NCBI GenBank assembly: GCA_004802705.1
Contig: SGPL01000097.1
Coordinates: 1-64,000 of the forward strand
DNA from: Bondarzewia mesenterica
Taxonomy: Eukaryota; Basidiomycota; Agaricomycetes; Russulales; Bondarzewiaceae
Direction of reading: 5' to 3'
Length of the DNA: 64,000 nucleotides
Position 1 is the stretch's first letter, and each line of letters opens with the position of its first letter. The notes below the pieces were generated by a model that did no database searches, was not told the origin of the DNA, and worked only from the letters and a program-made list of their open reading frames with translations. This document shows, piece after piece, positions 1 through 10,708 of the stretch. The translations under genes were made by a program, and so were the position numbers.

Positions 1-2560
1 GGGAACGAAAGGCGGAAGGGGCGGCGGCGGGGCGCTTTGGGCTTGCTACGGGAGACGAGAGCCTGTGGAAAGGGTTTGAGATGGACGAGGAAGGCTTGGC
101 AGTGGCGACGGCGGCTGCCATGTGGACGGAGCGATGGAAGGAGCGGGGCTGCTAGGATTAGTGGTAAGGGCGACGGGACAGCGGGATGGAGGAGGGACGT
201 ACGGAGGAGAGATCCAGCGAACGAGCGGTTATCAGCAGAGGGGGGACAGCGGAGTGTGCAGGGGAGATGACGACGCTGTAGTGAACATGTGGAGAGAGAA
301 GAGTGAGCACAGCAATGTCGGCGTGGAGGAGAGAAAAGAGCGAGCGATTGTGGAAGGATTACGGCAGAGGCGAGCGAAGGCGGGCCAGGAAAGGAACTAC
401 CGTACTGCACTGACCCGTGGAGTGGAAACACAAGACGACGGTGGCAAGTCGCATTCGGCGGGGACTGGAGGGAAGAAGAGAGAGAGGGAGGGATGGGAGG
501 ACTAGGACTGATGGAGCTGAGTGAGGGCACTCACGGGAGCAGCGCGTGCCGGGTGTCGGAAAAGGGCCCAATAAAATGGATCGCTTATGCAGACGCGTCG
601 ACCTCCACCGCGTCTGGTCCCCCGATTGCTTTCCAGCCCAGCCCACCATTGCAACCGTCGCGCCTGATCGCGCCTCCTCCGTTTCCTACCCGCCCACACC
701 CACTCTCTCCCATCACCAGCTCTGACGACTCGCTCTCCTCTGCCAATATATGCGTATATTCTACGTGCATGCTCTACTACAGCACACGTCGTCGTCGCGA
801 GCCACAAAACGGAAGCAAACGACCTGGCAAAGCCCGTGCCTTGCCCGCCGATCGATCCACCCCGCCGCACTCCCCGCACGTCACTCCGTGACGCACGCCG
901 CCGTCTCTGATAAATTTACACATATAAATGCCTTTCCCCCGCCGCGTCGCATCTACACATCGGCGTTCCGCTCTCCCAGGCCTTAGCTTTATCGTCCCGA
1001 CCCTCCGTTCCCAACTGGGCTACATGGGGCTCACAGCCGCCCGTCTCCCATAGAATTAATCTCTCNACCCTCATTAGCTCGCTCCACCGCCACCGCTCTC
1101 CTCCCGTCCATCCATCACCCGCGGACACCCTCATCACACAACGTGCGTCCCTCCGTACGAACGCCTCGTTACAGCTTCCCGTCCCTGTCCCATGTGCTCG
1201 CCACAGTCTCCCTCGGCGCGTCGATCCTTCCCCATCATCACATGCGTGCTTCTCTCCCTATCCGACGCTCTTTACTTTTCTTAGCTGTCTCTTTGTCCCA
1301 CATCGGCCAGTTCACCGACACACAAAGGCTGTAGCTGCCGAACATCGAAAGAACGCGCGCCCAAAACACAGCCCGCATACAGTACTGAGTGGACACACGT
1401 TCATATGTGCCCGAGATCACTCCCACAGAATCCTAATCCCAATACCAAATCCCAATCCCAATCCCTAATCCCAATTCCAAATCCTAATCCCAAATCGCAT
1501 ATCAAACCATACCAAATCGCATATCAAACTACGGTATTTTTGATACAGCACGCGTACGATACGATAGAACACACACGCAAAGAGACGCAAAGTCGAACCC
1601 AACAGATCGGCTTGATCGCCGCAGCCAACACCTTCCATACACAGTCCGAGACTCCGATTACGATTATGCATCTGCATCAGGTCCCACCATGACACAGCCA
1701 GGACGACAAGTGAGGTAGAATATAAAAAGAACCACGTACATATTGGCAAATGGCTCTCACATTTTGGCCGTGGAATACCCGCGGCAGAGCCTGGCAAAGC
1801 ACCCAGCAAACGATTCTCCAACTGGCGTGGCGCATATCCATAACGTTCAAAGATCAATTTGTCTCGCCAGATCGAGGATTATCGATTAAGTTACATATGG
1901 CTCGTGATCGGCTCGTCGCACGCTCGTCCGTTTGTCCGTTTCGACGAGAATGCAGGGAAGACTCAGGAAACGCAGTCTCCGTCCTGACCTAACACAGAAG
2001 ATAGTCGTTCTGCGTTCAAGGGAGAAAACGGACAAAGAACCCGACCCCGCGCGCCGTGCTAGGTACCGGTCGAGCGGCGGTCGAAACGTCGGACGTCGAG
2101 GCCTTGAAGCTTGACGATTCGAGAGTCGCGCAGGGTCCCAATATCATGCGCATCATCCAGCCACACGATGCATCCGCCGGCATCGACAATGACATTAATG
2201 ACCCTCGACATTTTCCTGACATCGAGGATCTCGAGATCCTCAACGTACGTCCCGTCAGCTGTATATCACCGAGACCCCATTCAGGATGATGGCCGCACGT
2301 ACAGCGTACATGCACATGCACTTGCACTTGCAATATATACCGTAACGCTGGTGGATCCGCGTGCGTAGAATTCAAGTTCCCGACGAGACCGAGCGGATTC
2401 GAATTTGCCGTCAATATTACTCGGTCGCCGTACACAAGTAAGTTACGGAAATTTGGAAATGCGTGTGGGTGCCTGGATTCCATTTTCATGTGTATGTATA
2501 CGGTCGGGAGACGAGGAGGGAAGGAGGGGGAGGGCAACTCGGGCTGGACAGCTGGAACGC
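1..2560. other. No supported gene; strand-asymmetric upstream-type DNA
   Basis: No open frame here shows a recognisable domain or a coherent exon chain. Roughly 1-540 is purine-rich on the + strand, and roughly 590-1,330 is pyrimidine-rich, with a TATA-like element at 923-929. CT-rich tracts are typical of fungal promoters and leaders, so this may be regulatory DNA for a gene beyond the left edge or for an unseen transcript. Frames overlapping 2,016-2,696 on both strands could hide an exon remnant, but neither could be assigned to a family. Confidence 0.5.
1428..1495. repeat. Degenerate AATCCC-type hexamer repeat
   Basis: About a dozen imperfect units of AATCCC, with AATCCT and ATTCC variants, run head to tail. 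The unit resembles the fungal telomere repeat complement CCCTAA but is mostly CCCAAT, so it is better called a simple repeat than an interstitial telomere. Confidence 0.7.
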
Positions 2561-2572
2561 CGGTCCTTATAA

Positions 2573-5290
2573 GACTCCGAGCAAAGTGGGAATCCATACC
2601 CTGGCGTGCGTGGTAGGAGTGCTCGATCGGGGGGGGTATGTGTACAGCACACCCGACTTTGCTGGGTGCTGCGATTGTTGATTGGCAAGATGCCATGGTG
2701 TCTCACGTTGAGATTTGCGCGAGTCGGGGTCGTTTGGCCAGGGAGCGCGAGTCCCGGGCAGACGTGAGGTGACGACTCACTGACACGGGAAGAAACCTGA
2801 AACCTGAAGCTTTTGAGTCAAAACACGCATTCAGACTCAAGCCGACTCGCGGTGCCACCGTGATCTCGTGATTTTGTCGATGCGAGCGTAAGTCGCCGTC
2901 GAGGCGTTCTGCATCAGCATCCTTTCCAGGTGACCAAGATATTCTGCGTCGGGGCCAAGGACGCACGAATCAGCGTCCGACGATAAAGTCCGCCTCCCTC
3001 ATGAGGCTGAGCGCTGAGACTTCTGCCAAATGCTCAGTTGAAGGAGATACAAGAGATGCTGTGATCCCTGAATGCGAAGTGAGACGCCCCAGCTTTGACG
3101 GATAACCTGCGAGGGACGGATGCAGCCTCGGGACGAAGAAAGGGCCGTCATGCGTCATGGGTCGATGAGCCTGCTCCAGAATCCTCAGATTGGAAGCCAG
3201 TGAAGCGGACGGCCCAAACGATAGAGAGACACCATCACGGAGGCGGAGGCGGAGGCGCAGCCAGAAGGTTTGCCGGATGTGGAATGCCTAGGGCAACTGG
3301 CGTGCCGCAGATAATATATCGATCCGCAGGTCTTCGAATTCGAGCAACATTGAGATTTGCGAGATTCGAGGTCGTTGGACGAGGACGAGCTCGAGCTCGA
3401 GCTCAAGTCCCGGGCCTGACAAATACAGACACAAGCTGAAGCGCTGACGACTTACACTGATACAACAAGAAACCTGAAAACTTGGGTCGAAAAAACTGCA
3501 TTCAAACTCAAGCCGACTCACGGTGTTACCGTGATTTCGTTATTTTGTAGATGTGAGTCGTCAAGAGTCCTCATCAGCATTCTTTCCAGATGACCAACAT
3601 ATTCTGCGCTGAGGCCAAGGACGCACCTGCTCCACGCCCGAATCAGCGTCCACGACGAGGTCCACCTCCCTCCCTCTACCAAGGCTCAGTTGAAGGAGAT
3701 AGGAGACGAATGCTATCCCGAATGCCTAGCAAGACGCCCCAGCTCGACGGGCCGAATACCTTGCGAGGGATGCAGCCTCGGGACGAAGAAAGGGCCGTCA
3801 TGCATCATGGGCCGATGAGCCTGCTCCAGAATCTTTAGACAGGAAGCCAGCTGAGCGGACGGCCCAAATGATAGAGAGAGACCCGTCGAAGAGGCGGAGG
3901 CGGAGCTAGGCGGAGGCGTAGACAGAAGGTTTGCCGAATGTGAAATGCCCGGGGTAACTGGCATGCTGCGGATATCGATTCTCAGGTCTTCGAATTGGAG
4001 CAAAGTGGGGAATTCGTACATGCATGCATGATATAAGTGTTTGATTGCAGGCTTGATCTGTCTGCGGGGGGCATATATATATACTTGATTTTGCTGGGTG
4101 CTGCAAGCCTCTGCATGCGCAAGGAGGCGCGAGTTTGCCATTATTCCAACATCGAGATTTGCGAGGTTCGAGGTCGTTTGGGGAGCACGAGTCTCAAGCC
4201 TGACACATACAGACATGAGGTGAGGTGATCGCGAGCTGATGACTTACACTGATACGGCAAGAAAGTTGAAAACAAACTCAAGCCAACTTGTGGTGCTACC
4301 GTGATTTCGTGATTTCGTAGATGTGAGTCGCCAAGGAGTTCTCAACAGTATTTCTTCAGATGACCAAGGTATTCTGCGCTTGTATTGTAGGGGGCCCAAG
4401 AATGCACCTGCTCCACGCCCGAATCAGCATCCACGATCAGGTCCGCGATACTCATGAGACTCTGAGTCCTCTACCAAAGGCGAATGCTATGATCCTGAAT
4501 GCGAAGCGAGACGCACCAGCTTCGACGGATAACCTGCGAGTAATTGATGCAGCCTCGGGACGAAGAAAGGGCCGTCATGCATCATGGGTCGACGAGCCTG
4601 TTCCAGAGTCTTTCAGACAGGAAGCCAGCCGAGCGGACGGCCCAAACGATGGTGAGAGACCCGTCGAAGAGGCGGAGGCGGAGGAGCAGCCAGGAGCACC
4701 GCGGACACCAAGCCATGAATTCAAAAGAACCGCAGTGATCACATATCAGATGTTGTTTGATTGGCTTAAGCTGGGCTTGGAGCCTCTAAGCCAATCAAAC
4801 AACATCTGGTCTGGTTCCGACGGATTCATGGCTTGATGTTCCCGGTGGAGGTTTGTCGGATGTGGAAGGGCAACTGGCATGCCGCGGATATCGATCCTCA
4901 GGTCTTCGAATTCGAGCAAAGTGGGAATTCGTGCATGCATCATATGAGTGTTCGACTGCAGGCTTGATCTGTCTGGGGGGGCATATATACAGTACCCCTG
5001 ACTTTGCTGGGTGCTGCAAGCCTCTGCATGCGAGGAGGAGCGAGTTTTGCCATTAATTATGGATCAGGACGCCATAGTACTCCAACATTGAGATTATGAG
5101 ATTCGAGGTCGTTTGGGGAGCACGAGACTTGGGCCTAATACATACAGACATAAGGTGAGCACAAGCTGAAGCGCCGACGTCTTACACTGACTGATACGGC
5201 AAGAAAACTGAAATCCTGGGCCGAGACTCGAAACACGCCTTCAGACTCAAGCCAACTTGCGGTGCTACTGTGATTTCGTCATTTTTTTTT
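2573..5290. repeat. Degenerate tandem array, about four non-coding copies of 0.4-0.9 kb
   Basis: The same ordered blocks recur. A block with GACGAAGAAAGGGCCGTCAT lies near 3,132, 3,782 and 4,559. A block with TTTGCTGGGTGCTGC lies near 2,655, 4,089 and 5,001. A block with CTCAAGCC followed by a GTGATTTCGT-like string lies near 2,835, 3,507, 4,276 and 5,247. A block with ATATTCTGCG lies near 2,938, 3,598 and 4,369. Approximate copies are 2,573-3,330, 3,330-3,990, 3,990-4,900 and 4,900-5,290; the second lacks one internal block and the last is truncated. Short frames inside differ between copies and share no preserved coding frame, so coding is unlikely. No terminal inverted repeats or transposase were found. 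Confidence 0.8.
4706..4838. repeat. Long imperfect inverted repeat with perfect 22-bp inner arms
   Basis: 4,747-4,768 and 4,787-4,808 are perfect reverse complements around an 18-nt loop. Homology continues outward with mismatches to about 4,706 and 4,838 (AAGCCATGAAT against its complement). It lies inside one copy of the tandem block and is absent from the others, so it looks like an insertion. It could be a very small MITE-like element or a source of hairpin RNA. Confidence 0.75.
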
Positions 5291-5753
5291 TAAAGGCAAA
5301 GTGGGAAATACTGTACTTGAGATAGATGTTTTAAAGTTGATTGATCTTGAGAGCTTGAGAGTCGAAAAGTCGAGATATCGACACTGCGCACTGTTGCAGC
5401 ATCTTGGTGGCTGCCAGTGGCCGCCGAACATGCACATCTTGTTCAACGTTTGAGCTGGTCTTTCAACTTGTCATCTTCCTCTTGTACATGTAGTCCTGCG
5501 CAGTTTCGAGGGTGAAATATTACGATTCAGGATATGGTTGGAAAGGGAATCGAACAACGGATCCCTCCTGGTACTCAACGCGCCATCGTCGAGTGGAATA
5601 AGCTTGTGGCTGAGACGCGCGGAGTTGCAACTCTATCGGAAAGGGGATCGCAAACGCAGGCACCAGCGAGTCATCATCAACGAACTAACGACGATAGTCG
5701 TCCGACTCTTCAACCCAATTCAAAAGAAGAACGACGAGCGACGAACGAAAGAC

Positions 5754-5782
5754 GACAACACAACAACAACAATAACAACACG
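5754..5782 (+). promoter_or_regulatory. CAA-rich unstructured leader before the PHD/SPOC gene
   Basis: A CAA/AAC-repeat tract lies about 50-75 nt upstream of the start codon at 5,831, followed by a T-rich stretch. CAA repeats are unstructured and common in strongly translated leaders. It may instead be part of a spliced 5' UTR. Confidence 0.4.
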
Positions 5783-5830
5783 TCACGAAACTAAAATTTC
5801 TGTGGCTTTTTTTTTGGCTTTATCGCAACG

Positions 5831-8800
5831 ATGACGACCCGCGCTAAGACCGTGACATCAACGAACGTGGCTGCGAAGGAGAAGGAACCGGACAAGGAGA
5901 AAGTACATAACCACAACGTCAGCGCGCGCGCGAAGGGTAGGACGGTCGCGGGCAAGAGGGTGAAGGCGCGTGCGAGGACAGCGGGCAAGGCGAAAGATAG
6001 GGTGAAGGGACCGTATTGTCTGTGCAAGGGCCCAGACGACGGAACGCCCATGGTGCAGTGTGGTCATTGTAAGGACTGGTGCGTATCTTTCGTCGCTTTC
6101 TTTTGCCATTCGAACCTCGTCGCGGCTGCGGTTGCTTCTTCCCCCCTCATTTGTTTTGTTTTTTGCTTTGCTAACGATGGCGATGCGTGTAGGTATCATT
6201 TCCGTTGTATCGATCTGAATGAGGAGGATGCGGAAGAGATAAGTAAGTCGCTCATACATCCTTTGTTCTCCCTTTCTCATCATACATTCCTCCATGTGCA
6301 GAGGTCTATGTTTGTCCCCCATGCACAGAAAAGACGGGAAAACACACAGTCAGTAAGTACCCGACATTCCCTAGCATCACCACTTACACGCACACACGAC
6401 CGTTTCCATTGCTTTCGTCCCACTCACTCATCTTCCTCCTCCCCTCTCCCGTGTTTGACAATTACGTAGTCTTCCCCATTCCCATCTCCATTCCTCATGA
6501 TCAGTGCATGCTGCGTTTTGCGTTTTGTCCACGCCCGTTTTGTAACAACGTCTACTGGTGCTCAACATCCAGCCATCGGTCTCGTCGTCTTCGACGGTCC
6601 TTGTCCTCCACTTGCTGGATTTTTGTTTTCTTAACGGCCGAGCCGGTCTGGGCGCCTAGCGTCCTCATGCGTCTCTTTTGAGTAATCGCCGCTGGGCGGC
6701 AGCAGTCCCCCTCCCCAGTATACTACCGAGGTGGGGCGACCTCCTGCACGACAAATGCTTTCTTTTCCCGATCTGCATGATCTGAAGTTCAAAGCCGGCC
6801 CAGCTATTTACTTTATTGTTCAAGTCCACAGAGAGACATAGACGACGCGAATGATGAGCACCAGAAGGAGAGGAGCGCCTCGGAGACGTTCATACCCATT
6901 CGTGTCTTTCTACGCATGCATGCATTATCGTCCAACCTATTTATCTATCTATGGGATGGTCGTTCATGCTGAAAGAATTGGTTGCTGATGACGTTCTTGT
7001 GTCCGCATTTTTTTTTTCTGAATAGTGGAATGGGAAGGTCCGGAGGCCTTGCAAGTCGTCGTCCATGGACAAAAGCGAGAAAACGGTGCCGCGCGTGCGG
7101 GCCCTGCGAAGGAAGAGGAGGAAGAAGAAGAGGAGAGGAAGCGAGAGTTGCTTGTGCCTTTGGAGGCTTCAGAGTCGAGCGACGGAAGCGAGGGCGATGA
7201 GTACGTGGATGAGGAGAAAAAGGCGAGGGCGCGGTCCAAGGGAAATGGAAAGGTGCGTGGACAACAGTCCTGCGAAATGTCTCGATTTGCGTGCTCATGT
7301 CGACTCCCCTTTCCTTTTTTTCTTTCTTTTTCACCATGGTCGATATATTGCGTGTGACTGTTGGCGGTTCGCAGCGGCCGATGCGTCGTCTCTCTACCTC
7401 TTCAGAGGCCGGATCCGAGCATAGTAAGCACGAGGGCAAGAAGCGTGCGTCGCAGTCGCAGTCACAAGCGCGGCGCGCGAGCACAGCGTCTGGAGCGCCC
7501 GTGCCACGCTCGTCGTCCCCACCAAGTCGCGTCGGGAAGCGGCGCCAGTCGAGCGTCGCAGCCGCAGCGCCGTCATCGAAGCGTCCGCGGTCCGAATCGA
7601 CCGTGTCGGACGATCCAACACGCAAGTACTGCCTCGGCAAGTTGACGGAGTGCCTCGTCGCCATCTTCGTACGGCCCGCGAGTGATGACGAGAAGATCGC
7701 GGAGGAGGAGGAGGGGCGGGCGGCGCGGGCCAGGGCGTATGCGGCCGAGCTTGAGCAATGTCTGTACGATACTTATGTTGAATCGGATAAGCAGGGGAGA
7801 CAGAGTGCGGGTGCGAAGTACAAGTATGTGTTTGCAAACATTGATCTGATTTCCGTGCCCTGCCCGCGGCACGCATGTTGCAATGCGTTTTACTGACTGG
7901 CTGCTCAAAAACTACGTCGTCGTCGTCACTCCGACCACGCTGTGTTTTTGTTTTGTTTTTGTTTTGTTTTTCTGTTCAGGGAACGTTTTCGAATGATTAC
8001 CTTCAACTTGCCACAGCCCGACCGAGCGTACCTGCATCGGCAGATCGTGGAGGGGACGCTGACGCCGCAGACATTGGCGGGCATGTCGTCGACGGACCTG
8101 GCGTCAGAGGAGACGCAGGAGAGCATCCGCGCGGCGGAGCAAGCCGCGCTGGCGCAGTCCATATTGCAAAAGTCGGTGCATCCCCGAGCGAAAATCACCC
8201 ACAAGGGCCTCCAGGATATTGAGGACGAGAATGCGGACCTTGAGCGGGATATCGTGCGCGCGCGCGAGGATGATGAACGAGAGCGGGAACGCGCCGTGCG
8301 CCTCAGGGCCGTCGTTGGCGCCGCACCATCGACGTCGGCTTCGTATCCCCCGCCCTCCCCGGCGGAGTGGGCTTCGCGTCACCCGCCCCCTGCCCCTGTC
8401 GCAGGCGACGACGGTGCCAGCCCCACCATCCTCAACCCATGCATTGTACGTGCCCACTGCGCCCCCCCGTGCAGGACGAATTGGACCTCGATGAGCTGAT
8501 CCACATCGACGACGAACCCACAGAGGGCCAGGCACTCACGCCTGTTGCGCCTCAGATGGATGCGGATCACGGAACGCTCGCGTCCACATCCTCCGCGGTG
8601 CCCCCGACGACGGGCATCTCGCCGTTCGCAGCGAGCATGCCGGATATGCCGCCCCGCGCGTCGTTTGATTTGAGCGCGCTGTGGAACGCGCCGACGAAGG
8701 ATGCGGGTGAGGAGGGCGGGAGTGTGGGTATAAGTGTGGGTGAGGGTGAGGGTGAACCGATTCAGAGATTGCCGACACCGATGCCGCCAACGCCTCCCGA

Positions 8801-10372
8801 CGTGCGAGAGCCGGAGGGCGGAGGGAAGGACGGGGATGGGGATGTGAGGATGGATGATGGGATGGTAGGTGCGGATGCCGAGGTGGAGGTGGGTGGTGGG
8901 GGTGATGAGGATGATGATCATGATTTCGATATGTTTTTGGGGAGGGATGAGGATGAGAAAGAAGGAGAGAATGAGACGGCGCCGATCCCGAAGAGTCCCC
9001 AGGAAATATTCGAGGCGCTGCCTAGCGTGTGGTCTGGTACCGTGCGTGATTTATTTTTATAATCTTCTCTCTGTGCTGCGGGTACTGACAGTGACATTGT
9101 ATGTGTAACAGATGAACATGCCATTGGACTCGTCCATCCCGCAGGAGACGCACATCGTCGCACGCCAGATCGGCGGGCGACCTTTGGAGCAGACTTCGGC
9201 GCTATGGAAGACGTTGTTCCCAGCTGAGGCACTCCGCATCGAGGGCCGCGTACCGGTCGACGGCTCCGCGCAATACCTGACGCATTCGAGGATGAATCCG
9301 TTCAAAGAGCTCATCGCCGTCGCATTCATGCCCACTTCAGAGGCTGACGCGGATGGATTTAGGTCCGTCGGAGAGTTTCTCATCAGTAAAGAGTGCGTTG
9401 CATCTCGCTCTTACGTTTTTGTTTGTTTTCATCTCATGTTATTAATATTTTTCTTGTTGCAGTCGTCACGGCCTGATCTTTCCGTGGGGCAATCGAGGCA
9501 AGGATTGGGGGAAGGAACTGTACGTGGTGCCGCTTCCTGCAGCTCAGGCCATCCCAGAGTTTGTGGAGCTTCTGGACGATCTCCGACTTCCCAAGGAACG
9601 CATTGCGGATTGTATGGTCGGCATCTGGGTATTAAATAAGGGCAAACTTGCCCCGCCCCCACCAGCACATCTGCAGTCGCCGCATCCACAGCCGCATCCA
9701 CCGCCGACTTCCGTCACACCACGGAATCAGAACCCCCTTCTCGCCTTTCCCCCTCTTCCGTTGACTCCTCTCCCCCCCGTCCTTCCAAATATCCCGCCTG
9801 CGGCCCCCGCCGTGCCACCCCCTCCTGTCTCCGTATCACAAATTCCGCCCTCAGTACTGGCAGCCGAAGTCGCCTCGCTCACCCCCGAGCAAATCCAATT
9901 GATGCTGCAGACCCTCCAAAACACAGTGGGTTTTCCGGCTGCGCCCACGCCTCAACCAGGCCCATCCCCATTCTCCCCTACGCAACAGCAACAACAGTTC
10001 ACTCCTCCCATACAAAATATGCCGTGGCCACCAGCCATGCCCGGTTTCCCATCATCCGGCTCACCGTCAAACCCCCTTCCCATACCCAACCACCTAGGCC
10101 ATCGGTCGCCATCCTTTTCCGGCTCCGGTCCCGGTCCATATCCTCCATTCAGTGATCGACCGCCTAGCGGCGAGTCGTATGGTCGAGGGGATTATGGTGA
10201 GCGAGGGTCGCGTGGGCGGGGACGAGGTGGGCGCGGGCGAGGTCGGGGGTATGAAGATTATCGAAGGTCTTCTGATAGCGGTTGGTCAAGACGCGGTCGT
10301 GGTCGTGGAGTGGATTCGGGATCTGCGGAGCGGTATGCTCGGAGGGGAGGAGATCCGTCGTACTGGAGTTGA
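5831..10372 (+). CDS. BYE1: BYE1-like transcription factor: PHD finger, TFIIS-M, SPOC, RGG tail
   Basis: Nuclear chromatin and RNA polymerase II associated protein of the Bye1/SPOC family. Exons by splice signals and phase are 5831-6078, 6193-6242, 6302-6352, 7026-7252, 7375-7823, 7980-8445, 8475-9041, 9112-9392 and 9463-10372, giving 1,082 codons. The PHD finger lies at about residues 62-108 (Cys63, Cys65, Cys77, Cys80, then YHFRC and CPPC). A TFIIS central domain starts near residue 275 (RKYCLGKLTE) and runs to about 430. An acidic linker precedes the SPOC domain (about 682-840, ending near WVLNKG). The tail is Pro-rich, then Arg/Gly-rich. In yeast Bye1 the PHD reads H3K4me3 and the TFIIS-M domain docks on Pol II. 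Intron 3 is unusually long (673 nt), so an exon may be missed there. The RGG tail is an addition relative to yeast. Confidence 0.9.
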
Positions 10373-10708
10373 AAATTTTATTGTATCTATTCGTTCTAGT
10401 GTGTATCTGTATCGAACTCTTTCCGCTGCTACACCTTTCCTCCACTCTGCTCCGTTTATATAAGAAACAAAAACGTTTGCTTGTATTGACAGGAGTGATT
10501 TGGCATCTTAGTTTGGTCATTCGTAGGCTGAAGGAATATAGCCACATACGAAGACTGTCAACATTCCTAGTATGTCCTTCCCATAGCCATATTGTACAGA
10601 ACTTAGCGCGTATCTTTATCGTCCATAGTCGCGCGAATGTATGTATTGCGAACGAAAGCTGGTATCAAGCTGTATCAAGTAACGGAACCGACCTCCAGAT
10701 GTGATTCT

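Noticed and set aside
359..649. Overlapping frames on both strands near the left edge
   Set aside because: They follow from the purine/pyrimidine bias and lack any recognisable product.
1428..1495. Interstitial telomere
   Set aside because: The dominant unit is CCCAAT rather than CCCTAA; called a simple repeat.
2016..2696. Minus-strand frame of 226 codons and an overlapping + strand frame (2,056-2,289)
   Set aside because: No domain, no splice partners and composition typical of antisense frames; neither strand could be preferred.
3713..4836. Long frames inside the tandem blocks
   Set aside because: The frames are not kept between copies, so they are chance readings of the repeat.
5534..5834. 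Frames just before the BYE1-like start
   Set aside because: They cover the CAA-rich leader and look like 5' UTR.
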